Notes under the pieces: model-generated | Databases searched by the model: none | The model's input: the letters and a program-made list of their open reading frames with translations, nothing else | Told to the model about the DNA's origin: nothing | Program-made: the position numbers and the translations under genes | Part shown: positions 27,830 to 37,986 of the stretch, in pieces | Layout of the letters: the number at the start of each line of letters is the position of its first letter | Position numbering within the stretch: the first letter of the stretch is position 1 | Source of the DNA: Afipia sp. | GTDB taxonomy: Bacteria; Pseudomonadota; Alphaproteobacteria; Rhizobiales; Xanthobacteraceae | Assembly (NCBI GenBank): GCA_017474385.1 | Contig: JAFVHU010000116.1 | Span: forward strand, 1-64,000 | Reading direction: 5' to 3' | Length of the DNA: 64,000 nt

Positions 27830-28228
27830 GAATTTCCCCGTCCGATTCCCAGTTTATTCGCCTCGTTCTGAGGCCAAATTTGGTCCGGCCGCAGCCCGAT
27901 TTCGGGAACTACGTCGTCCATGCGAAGCCGCGGCCCGGAAGCCGGTGCCGGATGTGGCCCATCCAGGCTAAGGCATTGGAACCGCGCGGCTTTTCGAATT
28001 CATCGCGGAACGCGAAAAGCGCAGGGAATCAAAGTAGGAGGCCACGGTTTCAAAAGGGTTAAGCAAGGGTTTCCGCGATGCTGCGGCTTTGTCTCGGATT
28101 TACGACGATTGTGCGACGCACAAGATTCTTGACTTCTATTGTGCGTTGCAGTACCACTAAAGTCGTGGTTAGGGAGCCGGGTACCTCCCGGCAGGTCAGG
28201 TCATCAGTCTGGGAAAGGACTCTGTGTA
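27830..28228. other. Intergenic regulatory region of the phasin gene
   Basis: These 399 bases separate the divergent DD-carboxypeptidase and phasin genes. No gene is supported. The phasin-proximal half holds two TGC-N3-GCA sites around a -35-like TTGACT (28129-28134), listed separately, and the ribosome binding site GGGAAAGGA before the phasin start. Nothing notable is seen in the other half. Confidence 0.6.
28112..28150 (+). promoter_or_regulatory. Twin TGC-N3-GCA operators over the phasin promoter
   Basis: TGCGACGCA at 28112-28120 and TGCGTTGCA at 28142-28150 are spaced exactly 30 bp, about three helical turns. They flank a -35-like TTGACT at 28129-28134. Such TGC-N3-GCA palindromes resemble sites of PhaR/AniA-type regulators that control phasin genes in alphaproteobacteria. 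The regulator gene is not in this window. Confidence 0.55.
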
Positions 28229-28567
28229 ATGGTCAAGGTTGAAGAATTTCAGCAGTTCGGCAAAGAGCAGTTCGACGCAGCGGTTGCATCCGCCAACACC
28301 TTCTCGAGCGGCCTTCAGTCGATTGCTACCGCTTACGGCGACTACGCCAAGAAGTCGTTCGAAGACACCAAGACCTTCGTTGAGAAGCTGTCGGGCGTGA
28401 AGTCGATCGAAAAGGCTATCGAACTTCAGACAGAATACGCGAAGACCTCCTACGAAACGTTCGTTGCCGAGTCGCAGAAGATCGGCGAACTCTACACCGA
28501 TCTTGCCAAGCAGGCTTTCAAGCCTTTCGAAGGCATCGTCGCGAAGGTTTCGCAGACCACTCACTAA
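28229..28567 (+). CDS. Phasin family protein
   Basis: A 112-residue phasin, a helical protein that coats polyhydroxyalkanoate granules. Signatures are FQQFGKEQFDAAVASANTF, the AYGDYAKKSFED helix, VEKLSGVKSIEKAIELQ and a C-terminal helix ending PFEGIVAKV. ATG at 28229 has GGGAAAGGAC upstream; the in-frame extension to 28139 encodes nothing family-like. Twin operator-like sites and a strong terminator flank it, as expected for a highly expressed single gene. Confidence 0.93.
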   Translation: MVKVEEFQQFGKEQFDAAVASANTFSSGLQSIATAYGDYAKKSFEDTKTFVEKLSGVKSIEKAIELQTEYAKTSYETFVAESQKIGELYTDLAKQAFKPFEGIVAKVSQTTH

Positions 28568-28590
28568 TTTTACGGTTCTCTACCAAGAGA

Positions 28591-28620
28591 AAAGCCCGGC
28601 TTCGCAGCCGGGCTTTTTTA
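28591..28620 (+). terminator. Intrinsic terminator of the phasin gene
   Basis: AAAGCCCGGC (28591-28600) pairs with GCCGGGCTTT (28607-28616) around a 6-base loop, followed by a T tract. It starts 24 bp after the phasin stop and also faces the convergent TadG-like gene. Confidence 0.93.
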
Positions 28621-28639
28621 TTGTCTCGATCTGTTTTGC

Positions 28640-30019
28640 TTACTTCGCGATACGCAGTTTCGAGAGCGCCGTGCCGATCGAACTGAACGCCGTATTGATG
28701 CCGCTGGCGCTGGTCGTCGAGAAGTAGGTGCTGCTGCTGGTGGCGCAGTACGACATCACACTGGAGTTGTTGTCGTTGTTGGTATTCACCTGGATCGTAT
28801 AGATCTGGACGCCGGCAGTTTTTGCGTTGTCGCACAGGAGCCTCTGGCGAGCATCGATCTGGCCGTTGAACTGAGTACTCCCGTTGCCATAGGCCGGGTT
28901 GCGATATTGCGTATTGTCACCGTCGGACAGCAGGATGATGACCTTGTTATATTTAAAGTTCGGATCCTCCGGAGGCGCGTTGAGCGGCGCCTGCTGAAGC
29001 AGTGACAGCCAAGCCCATGCCACGCCGATGGACTGGTTGGTGCCGCCGACTGGCTGCATTGCGTCCACGTTGTTCTTGAGCATGGTCCAGTCATATGACA
29101 GCGGCGTAATCTGTTGAGGGCATGAGGCATACTGTTCAGCAGGAAACAGCGTTGCGCTCACAGCCGTGCTGGGGGGCGTGCTTGTCGTGTCATAGTCCTG
29201 ATCGCGATCAGTGACGCAACCGTTCCATGTGTTGTGGTTGTCCGGCGTCCAGGTGCCGCCGTAATTCAAGCAGTCGCTCTTCGTCGAAGGCGATCCCCAT
29301 CCATAGTAATTTTTGTAGTTGTTGCATGTACCGTTGTTTTCGTCCCACGTATCCGACTGGTCGCTCCACTTGAGCCACGGAGCATTCCTGTTCGTGCTGC
29401 CGACATTGACGTCCTTCGCGAACGGAACGATCGAGATATAGACGTCGCCGTCGGTTTTTGCCGCCCCCTTCAGCGTGTCGATCAGGCTCTTGGCGGATGT
29501 TTTCAGGGCGTCCATCTTGCCCGAACTTGCCATCGATCCCGTGTTGTCGAGCGCCAGTGCGACGCGCAGTTTGGTGGTGCCCCAGACCGTGGTCGAACTC
29601 GCGCCGAAATCGAGCTTGGGAAGGCCCACCATCTTCATGAAATCGGTGTCCATCGAACCCGAACCGGTCAGGACCACCTTCGAGCCCTGGCTCGTGCTGT
29701 TGGTGTAGACCGCGCTCACGGTGACGTTTTGCGCTTCGGGATGCTTGAAAAGCGCATTGAAGTAAGCCTGCGCCTTTTGGTTGATCTGAGCGGTCGTCAG
29801 ATTGTTCGCGTCCTTGGAAATCATCAGGGCCGCGGTGTCGAGCGCCGACTGCATGGCGGTACGGGCATTGTTGACGCGGGCATAGTCGACAGCCGCGCCG
29901 ACGAAACCCAGGAGCGGGACGATCGCAATGGCAAACAGCACGGCAACGTTGCCGCCTTCGGCACGGCGGAAGCGGGCGAGCGATCCGCGGACCCGATTGA
30001 AAATCGATGCATCGTTCAT
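28640..30019 (-). CDS. TadG-like pilus assembly protein with VWA domain
   Basis: A 459-residue TadE/TadG-like protein. After a short cytoplasmic start comes RRAEGGNVAVLFAIAIVPLL, the typical pseudopilin-like membrane segment (about 20-45). The rest is a periplasmic VWA domain with MIDAS VALALDNTGSM and IILLSDGDNTQY. A Cys/Asn/Trp-rich insert (about 230-300) lies inside it. Such proteins are minor parts of Flp/Tad pili. ATG at 30019 is preferred; the frame stays open upstream to an ATG at 30256 with a similar N-terminus (see findings). No other tad genes are adjacent. Confidence 0.82.
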   Translation of the reverse strand: MNDASIFNRVRGSLARFRRAEGGNVAVLFAIAIVPLLGFVGAAVDYARVNNARTAMQSALDTAALMISKDANNLTTAQINQKAQAYFNALFKHPEAQNVTVSAVYTNSTSQGSKVVLTGSGSMDTDFMKMVGLPKLDFGASSTTVWGTTKLRVALALDNTGSMASSGKMDALKTSAKSLIDTLKGAAKTDGDVYISIVPFAKDVNVGSTNRNAPWLKWSDQSDTWDENNGTCNNYKNYYGWGSPSTKSDCLNYGGTWTPDNHNTWNGCVTDRDQDYDTTSTPPSTAVSATLFPAEQYASCPQQITPLSYDWTMLKNNVDAMQPVGGTNQSIGVAWAWLSLLQQAPLNAPPEDPNFKYNKVIILLSDGDNTQYRNPAYGNGSTQFNGQIDARQRLLCDNAKTAGVQIYTIQVNTNNDNNSSVMSYCATSSSTYFSTTSASGINTAFSSIGTALSKLRIAK

Positions 30020-30690
30020 GACGCCACCAGAAGAAGAGTAAGGTTCTGGCATGCGGGATAGGCCGGAGGCGTGAAGAGGTAGTAAAATGCTGCGGTGAAT
30101 AACGGGTACACCCGGGGAGACAGCCGCCGACGGAGCCTGTGTCACGGTTTCATGGTGAAGGCTAGGTTGCCCGCCTGGTTCGAATTTTATCGATTCGCCA
30201 GCCGGATAAGCGGCATCTGAGGCGCGGGAACGCTTGAAAATGGATGCAATGTTCATGGCGGTCACCAAAAATGGGTCCTGCCATGTCGTAGAAGCCGGCG
30301 ATGAAGGGGCGGTAAAAGTTGACGCCAATCTACGTAAAATGTCCCATAAAACGGCTTGTTCCGGCCTTCAATCCGGATACATCCTCAACATCGTCTCAAT
30401 GCGGCGCGACGAAATTGACGTGAATTTCGGGCACTTGCGTTAACCACAGGCGGTGGTTGCGTCGATGCGACGCGATCTGCCCGGCACGGTTTCAGCCGGT
30501 AACGGTATGCTTGCGGGCGGGCGCACGGCGACCCATATTGTTAATGTGATCAACGGCGCTTTGCCTCGGGCAGGGTAGCCGTTTTGTGGGGATTTTGAAC
30601 TTTCAGGCCATGCTGCACGTGTCTTCATACCCGGAACCAGTCGCGGCCCCTGAGGTGTCCGACGAAAAAACCTCACCCTTTGGCCTGCGT
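30020..30690. other. Long intergenic stretch with a remnant of a TadG-like 5' end
   Basis: About 670 bases between the divergent TadG-like and clpS genes. At 30256 on the minus strand begins ATGAAC..GCATC.ATTTTCAA, close to the start of the TadG-like gene itself, and the frame stays open to join it. The remainder has no supported gene. An inverted pair aaccaca/tgtggtt-like hairpin near 30443-30460 is weak. Confidence 0.5.
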
Positions 30691-31026
30691 ATGAGCAAGG
30701 ACGAGAACGACGGCAGCGGGCGGGGCAGTGGTCCGGGTACGTCTGTCATCACCAAGGTTAAGCCGAAGACCAAGCGGCCGAACCTCTATCGCGTCCTGAT
30801 CCTGAACGACGACTACACCCCGATGGAATTCGTGGTTCATGTTCTAGAGAAGTTCTTCAACAAGGACGTTGAAGCCGCCACCACGATCATGTTGCATGTG
30901 CATCATCACGGCATCGGCGAATGTGGCGTTTTTACCTACGAAATCGCCGAAACCAAGGTGACGCAGGTGATGGACTTTGCGCGAAAACATCAACATCCTT
31001 TGCAATGCGTGATGGAAAAGAAGTAG
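30691..31026 (+). CDS. clpS: ATP-dependent Clp protease adaptor ClpS
   Basis: An adaptor of about 111 residues that delivers N-degron substrates to ClpAP. The substrate-pocket motif [18 protein letters not shown] and the later [19 protein letters not shown] are well kept. The frame is open further upstream, with possible starts at 30610 and 30586. I chose ATG 30691, giving the usual length (MSKDENDG then [10 protein letters not shown]). clpA follows after 130 bp, the standard pairing. Confidence 0.92.
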   Translation: MSKDENDGSGRGSGPGTSVITKVKPKTKRPNLYRVLILNDDYTPMEFVVHVLEKFFNKDVEAATTIMLHVHHHGIGECGVFTYEIAETKVTQVMDFARKHQHPLQCVMEKK

Positions 31027-31156
31027 CATTTGAGTCTCGTTCGTTTTGTGGGAACCGGACGAGATGATGAGAACGCGAACAGGTTGCAGGAACTGATCAA
31101 GCTGGGACCGGACGACAAACGATCGAATGAAATGGCGGGGGCCATAAGGGACGCGA

Positions 31157-33553
<2,397 letters not shown>

Positions 33554-33573
33554 GCAAGGCTCTAGAGATCAAC

Positions 33574-33607
33574 AAACCCGGCGGTCCAGCGATCGCCGGG
33601 TTTTTTC
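33574..33607 (+). terminator. Intrinsic terminator of clpA
   Basis: AAACCCGGCG (33574-33583) pairs with CGCCGGGTTT (33594-33603) and runs into a T tract. It starts 21 bp after the clpA stop. Confidence 0.9.
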
Positions 33608-33652
33608 TATCCTGATCCGCTTTTCGACATCCTCGGCTGCGATACTGTTGCG

Positions 33653-34600
33653 ATGAAGTGGCGGCACCCGGGTAAGTGGCTTGCGGTTGGCGTTGTGACC
33701 ATCACGCTGACGGCGACGCTTGCGCACGCAGATGAGCCGGATCCGCCCGCCGCACCAACCCCAGCACCCGCTGCCGCCACGGCGAAGGACGGCAACACGC
33801 GTGAGGCGATGTGCCTGATGATCGAATCTGCGGCGTCCGCGCACGGTCTGCCTCTGGAGTTCTTTGCGCGTGTCATCTGGCAGGAGAGCCGGTTTCAGCC
33901 GGATGCGGTGGGGCCGGTGACACGGAGCGGCCAGCGCGCGCAGGGCGTGGCGCAGTTCATGCCGGGGACTGCGAGCGAACGGCGGCTGCTCGATCCGTTT
34001 GACCCTGTGCAGGCGCTGCCGAAGTCGGCCGAGTTCCTGAGCGAGCTGCGCGAACAGTTCGGCAATCTCGGGCTCGCAGCGGCCGCCTACAACGCGGGTC
34101 CGCGGCGCGTGCAGGAATGGCTCGCCGGCACCGGCTACATGCCGTCCGAGACCCGCAACTACGTTTCCGCAATCACCGGTACATCGGTCGACGACTGGGC
34201 GGCTGCGGGCAAAAACGGCGCGATCAAGGACCGCGCGCCGCCGGCCGGCTGCCGTGAACTGATGGCGCTGTTACAGCGCGCGCCGAACCCGTTTATCGCG
34301 GAGCTTGAGCAGCGCGTGAAGCTCGGCGCGGCGATGCCGTGGGGTGTGCAGCTTGCGGCAGGTTTCTCGCGTGACAAGGCGCTGGCGATGTATGCCCGCT
34401 CCATGAAGCGATTGAGCTCTGTCATCGGCGATCGCGATCCGAGTCTTCTCAGCTCGATCTTCCGCAGCCGCGGGACGCGCCCGTTCTATCAGGTGCGGGT
34501 TGGAGCCGACACGCGCGCTGCCGCCAACGAGTTGTGCGATCGCATCAGGCGGGCAGGGCAGGCGTGCATCGTGCTCAAGAACGCGGAGCAGCATGGTTAA
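33653..34600 (+). CDS. Lytic transglycosylase (SLT domain) with SPOR-like C-terminus
   Basis: A 315-residue periplasmic murein-cleaving enzyme. The signal peptide ends near TLAHA-DE. The SLT domain carries the catalytic Glu78 in VIWQESRFQPDAVGP, followed by GVAQFMPGTA and AAAAYNAGPRRV, the family hallmarks. The last 40 residues (FYQVRVGADTRAAANELCD) resemble a SPOR repeat. The stretch between has a Cys in PPAGCREL. It probably helps remodel septal peptidoglycan. Confidence 0.88.
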   Translation: MKWRHPGKWLAVGVVTITLTATLAHADEPDPPAAPTPAPAAATAKDGNTREAMCLMIESAASAHGLPLEFFARVIWQESRFQPDAVGPVTRSGQRAQGVAQFMPGTASERRLLDPFDPVQALPKSAEFLSELREQFGNLGLAAAAYNAGPRRVQEWLAGTGYMPSETRNYVSAITGTSVDDWAAAGKNGAIKDRAPPAGCRELMALLQRAPNPFIAELEQRVKLGAAMPWGVQLAAGFSRDKALAMYARSMKRLSSVIGDRDPSLLSSIFRSRGTRPFYQVRVGADTRAAANELCDRIRRAGQACIVLKNAEQHG

Positions 34601-34847
34601 TCGGCACCGGTGTCGAGCGCTGGCGAGAATTCCGGAAATCTCTTGTGACGGTTAACGCCGCAGCGGAGCCGTGTGCAAAAGAAACGCAATATTTGCAGGC
34701 ATAACTTGAATCCTCGTGCAGAGGCTTATGCTCAACAAAATACTAACGCGATGCCGACGTTTTTCGCTTAAGTTTTGCGAAACCGTTTTCCAATCATCTG
34801 ATCGGGTGCCGCGAAATCGTTTCGTTGTACTCTGTGAGGAGGCCGTC

Positions 34848-34937
34848 GTGCTGACGTTCGGAATTATCGGTATTGCATTTGCAGCCTTGTGCGTTCTCGG
34901 TTCGCTGTCGTCATCCGCGCGCGAGCCGTCGATCTGA
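34848..34937 (+). CDS. 29-residue membrane microprotein
   Basis: A 30-codon ORF (stop included) starting at GTG 34848, behind GAGGAGG (34836-34842) with ideal spacing. The product is a single hydrophobic helix (LTFGIIGIAFAALCVLG) followed by a short Ser-rich, charged tail ending REPSI. The frame is open upstream, but that part is basic and Cys-rich and unlike a protein. No homologue recognised. Confidence 0.55.
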   Translation: MLTFGIIGIAFAALCVLGSLSSSAREPSI

Positions 34938-34954
34938 TTTCTTATCTTGCCGCC

Positions 34955-35057
34955 GCCCTTCGAGGCCATCGCTTTGCGATGGCACCTCAGGGTGACGAAA
35001 ACGGGATGGCGTCATCCTGAGGTGCGAGCCGCGTCAGCGGCGAGCCTCGAAGGATGC
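34955..35057. repeat. Palindromic repeat, CGTCATCCTGAGG family, copy 2
   Basis: Contains cgtcatcctgaggtgcgag and gcgagcctcgaagga, as in the copy at 24641, preceded by a partial inverse (cccttcgaggcc...cacctcagggtgacg). It lies between the microprotein gene and azlC. Confidence 0.85.
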
Positions 35058-35126
35058 GAACGACGGACTGATATTCAAAAAAAGGCGTGCTCGCTCCCTT
35101 GACGGCGGGGGCGTTTCAACCGCGTG

Positions 35127-35897
35127 ATGAATCAAACGATTCACCCGGTATTCTTTCCCTTGGCGCTTCCCGCCCTCGATTCTCCGAAATGGCAAAGCAC
35201 GCCGGCCGCATTCGCGCTCGGGGTAAAATCCGCTCTGTCGTCGATCCTGGCGCTGGTGCTGTTCGGGACCTTCATCGGCGTCGGCGCATTCGCCCATGAT
35301 ACCGGCTTCACGCTGGGCTGGGCGCTGGCCAGCACGGTGCTGGTCTGGGCCGGACCGGCGCAAATCATCCTGATCTCCACATCCCACGCCGGGGCCACGC
35401 TGCTGGAGTCGGCGCTGGCGGTGACCATCAGCGCGATCCGCCTGCTGCCGATGGTGGTCTCGGTGTTGCCGATGTTGCGGACGCCGCAGACGAAGATGCG
35501 CCAGCTCGCGCTGCCGGCGCATCTCGTGGCGGTAACGGTCTGGGTCGAGAGCTTTCGCCTGCTGCCGCGCGTGCCGCGCGAGCGGCGGATCGCATTCCTG
35601 AACGGTCTCGGCTTCGGGCTGGTGGTCCTGAGCAGCGTGGCCACGGCGATCGGCTACGGACTTGCCGCGAGCCTGCCGCCGCTGCTGGCCGCCGGAATTC
35701 TCGCGCTTACGCCGCTGACGTTCTTGCTGTCCACGGCGCGCAACGCGCACAAGCTGGTCGACAAGCTCGCGCTGGCACTCGGGCTTGCGCTCTATCCGCT
35801 GGTGCAACTGCTGCAAACCGGCGTCGACATCATGATCTGCGGCCTCACTGCCGGCACGATCGCCTATGGCGTCCATCGCATCCGGAGGCGCGCATGA
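35127..35897 (+). CDS. azlC: AzlC family branched-chain amino acid exporter, large subunit
   Basis: A 256-residue inner-membrane protein of the AzlC/LIV-E family. It has about six to eight helices, with the signatures FALGVKSALSSILALVLFG, VWAGPAQIILI and AVTISAIRLLPMVVSVLPML. With AzlD it exports branched-chain amino acids or their analogues. The ATG at 35127 follows an in-frame GTG at 35124. The stop overlaps the azlD start by 4 bp, indicating translational coupling. Confidence 0.88.
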   Translation: MNQTIHPVFFPLALPALDSPKWQSTPAAFALGVKSALSSILALVLFGTFIGVGAFAHDTGFTLGWALASTVLVWAGPAQIILISTSHAGATLLESALAVTISAIRLLPMVVSVLPMLRTPQTKMRQLALPAHLVAVTVWVESFRLLPRVPRERRIAFLNGLGFGLVVLSSVATAIGYGLAASLPPLLAAGILALTPLTFLLSTARNAHKLVDKLALALGLALYPLVQLLQTGVDIMICGLTAGTIAYGVHRIRRRA

Positions 35898-36238
35898 GCG
35901 CTCTGTTCGGCGATGGACAGGCCATCGCGCTGCTGCTGTTCGCGGGCTTCCTCTCGAATGAGGTGTGGCGCGTGCTCGGTCTCGTGATCGGCGGCGGGAT
36001 CGATGAGAGTTCGGAATTTCTGGTCTGGGTGAGGGCGGTCGCCGCCGCCATCCTTGCAGGCGTCATCGCGCAGATTCTGATTTCACCACCGGGCGCGCTC
36101 GCGACTGTGCCGGACGTGGTGCGCTATGGCGCGGTTGCCGTCGGCTTTGCGGTCTTCATAGCGACGCGCAGATCAGTGTTCGCCGGCGTGGTCGCCGGTG
36201 AAATCGTCGTGCTCACGGGCAAGTGGTGGATGGGTTAG
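35894..36238 (+). CDS. azlD: AzlD family branched-chain amino acid exporter, small subunit
   Basis: A 114-residue inner-membrane protein with three or four helices (FLSNEVWRVLGLVIGGGI, AVAAAILAGVIAQILI, AVGFAVFIATRRS). It is the small partner of AzlC. The ATGA overlap with azlC supports joint translation. It converges with the HIT gene, overlapping its stop by 4 bp. Confidence 0.85.
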   Translation: MSALFGDGQAIALLLFAGFLSNEVWRVLGLVIGGGIDESSEFLVWVRAVAAAILAGVIAQILISPPGALATVPDVVRYGAVAVGFAVFIATRRSVFAGVVAGEIVVLTGKWWMG

Positions 36239-36660
36239 CCCTTGAGTGCCGCGATCATCCGCGTGGCGTGATCCTCTAACACCTTGACGTCTTCCTTGCG
36301 GCTTGCCGGCGGCAACAGCGCGACGCCTTCAACCCGAGGCATGACATGGACGTGAAGGTGATAGACGACCTGGCCGGCGGAAGGTTCGCTGAATTGTTGC
36401 AGGGTGATCCCGCTGGCATTGAAGGCTTTCATGGCGGCCACCGCGATTTTCTTCGCCGTGCGGGCGACATGCGCGAGGCTGTCGGGCGAGATGTCGAGAA
36501 TGTTGCGGGCCGGAGCCTTTGGGATCACCAGCGTATGTCCGGGGCATCGCGGCATGATGTCCATGAAGGCGAAGGTGTGTTCGTCTTCATAGACCTTGTG
36601 ACAAGGAATCTCGCCGCGCAGGATTTTCGCGAAGATATTGTTGGTGTCGTAAGCGGTCAT
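36235..36660 (-). CDS. HIT family (histidine triad) nucleotide hydrolase
   Basis: A 141-residue HIT protein. The catalytic triad motif YHLHVHVMP lies at about residues 100-108 (His101, His103, His105). The N-terminal FAKILRGEIPCHKVYEDEH and CPGHTLVIPK are typical of the HINT branch. It probably hydrolyses adenosine phosphoramidates in the cytosol. Confidence 0.92.
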   Translation of the reverse strand: MTAYDTNNIFAKILRGEIPCHKVYEDEHTFAFMDIMPRCPGHTLVIPKAPARNILDISPDSLAHVARTAKKIAVAAMKAFNASGITLQQFSEPSAGQVVYHLHVHVMPRVEGVALLPPASRKEDVKVLEDHATRMIAALKG

Positions 36661-36741
36661 GGTCTGTTCCGGAAAAGAGGCGCGTCACAATCGCTGCCCC
36701 GCGCCGTGCGGTCAAGCGGGGTTGCCTCAGAGATGCGCATG

Positions 36742-37863
36742 TCAGGAATTCTCTGTGCGTTCCGGTATTCCAGTGGCAATTTCGTCGATCCGGTCGGCAA
36801 GATCGGCCAGATCGCGATGAAGGCCATCCAGCGTGTACGCGAGGCCGAAAGTCCGCCCGACCGCGTTGAAATCCAGCGCGCGCATGACACCGGACTGCCG
36901 CAGCCTGCTGAACGTTTCCGTGAAAGCGAGATGCCTTGCGGACAGGTCCTCGCGTGAAACCACGGTGACGGCGTCGAGTGCGATCGCACATCGCTGGGTC
37001 AATTCGGCTTCGGCGCGCAGCAGGCTGGCGGCTGCCGGCGCGAGCGTTGAGGCGATGGTGGCGGGAAGGGGTTCGCGAAGCACATTGCCGATGGCGACGA
37101 GATCGTTGCGCACGCGCCAGAGCGTTCGTGGAATCGCGGAGGGAATGCGGTGATCGGCGAGGCGAGAGGCGCGTTCCCTGTCGGCGTCTTTCAAGGCCTG
37201 TTCGACTGCGGTCAGCGCCTGCCGCAGGGCCGCATGTTCAAGCGAGGGCGCCAGCGCCTCGCCGCGATCGAGCGCTTCCGCCTCCGCGAGCAGGAGCTTT
37301 TGCATGCGGGTCAGCACGGTCACCGAGCGGGCCACCACGACGGCATGGGAGCGCGCGGGAAATATCAGCACCGTCGCCAGCACGCCGATCACGCCGCCCA
37401 GTCCGATCTCAATGATGCGGTCGAGAACGAATTGTTCGACCGGCGCACCGGCCGGTTCGGTCAGCAGCATGATGGCGGCGGTGACCGGCGCCACCCGCAA
37501 TTGAGGACGAACCGCCGCGCCCCACACGGTGACGCAGGTGACAAGAACGAGGGCGATGCCAATCCCCAGCGATGTGTTCGAATGGAAGGCTGCCGCCAGT
37601 CCGCCGAAGATCGCCCCGGCCAGGGTGCCGATCATGCGCTCCGTGGCCGCGCCGAGCGTGCCGCCGATCGAGCCCTGCATGACGATGATCACGGTGAACA
37701 CTGCCCAGTAGCCCTGGGGCAGGCCGAGGGCTTTGTAGGCCGCATAAGCCGCGCCCACACCAATGGTGACACGAACGGTCTGGCGCAGTTCGGAGGCGCG
37801 GCGCGTCAGGAATTCGCGGATCCGGTCGGCGATTGAACTCAAGGCATGTTCTCTTCTTGTCAT
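36742..37863 (-). CDS. FUSC family inner-membrane protein
   Basis: A 373-residue protein of the FUSC/YccS aromatic-acid exporter-like group. The N-terminal half has about six helices, with the family motif YWAVFTVIIVMQGSIGGTLGAATERMIGT-like (the GGTLGAATERMIGTLAGAIF segment). The C-terminal half is cytosolic and helical. It is shorter than the usual 650-700 residues, with only one membrane block. Substrate unknown. The first ATG overlaps the edge of a palindromic repeat. Confidence 0.83.
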   Translation of the reverse strand: MTRREHALSSIADRIREFLTRRASELRQTVRVTIGVGAAYAAYKALGLPQGYWAVFTVIIVMQGSIGGTLGAATERMIGTLAGAIFGGLAAAFHSNTSLGIGIALVLVTCVTVWGAAVRPQLRVAPVTAAIMLLTEPAGAPVEQFVLDRIIEIGLGGVIGVLATVLIFPARSHAVVVARSVTVLTRMQKLLLAEAEALDRGEALAPSLEHAALRQALTAVEQALKDADRERASRLADHRIPSAIPRTLWRVRNDLVAIGNVLREPLPATIASTLAPAAASLLRAEAELTQRCAIALDAVTVVSREDLSARHLAFTETFSRLRQSGVMRALDFNAVGRTFGLAYTLDGLHRDLADLADRIDEIATGIPERTENS

Positions 37864-37950
37864 CGCCGGGTTCGTCCCGGCGATCCCGATTGGTTGAGCA
37901 CCGTGCTTCGTGATCGGGATGCCCCGGGATAAAGCCCGGGCATGACAAAC
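37857..37950. repeat. Palindromic repeat of the CCGG family
   Basis: Contains tcatcgccggg/cccggcgat and ccgggataaagcccgggcatgac in an outer inverted pair (tgtcat...atgaca). It lies between the FUSC and FemAB-like genes and resembles the repeat at 7383-7510. Confidence 0.75.
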
Positions 37951-37986
37951 TGTGATGGAAATGCTGTTCCTGTTAGTCCATCGCGA

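Noticed and set aside
30234..30443. A 69-codon plus-strand ORF in the clpS/TadG-like gap
   Set aside because: No ribosome binding site, and it overlaps antisense to the TadG-like remnant; composition is not protein-like.
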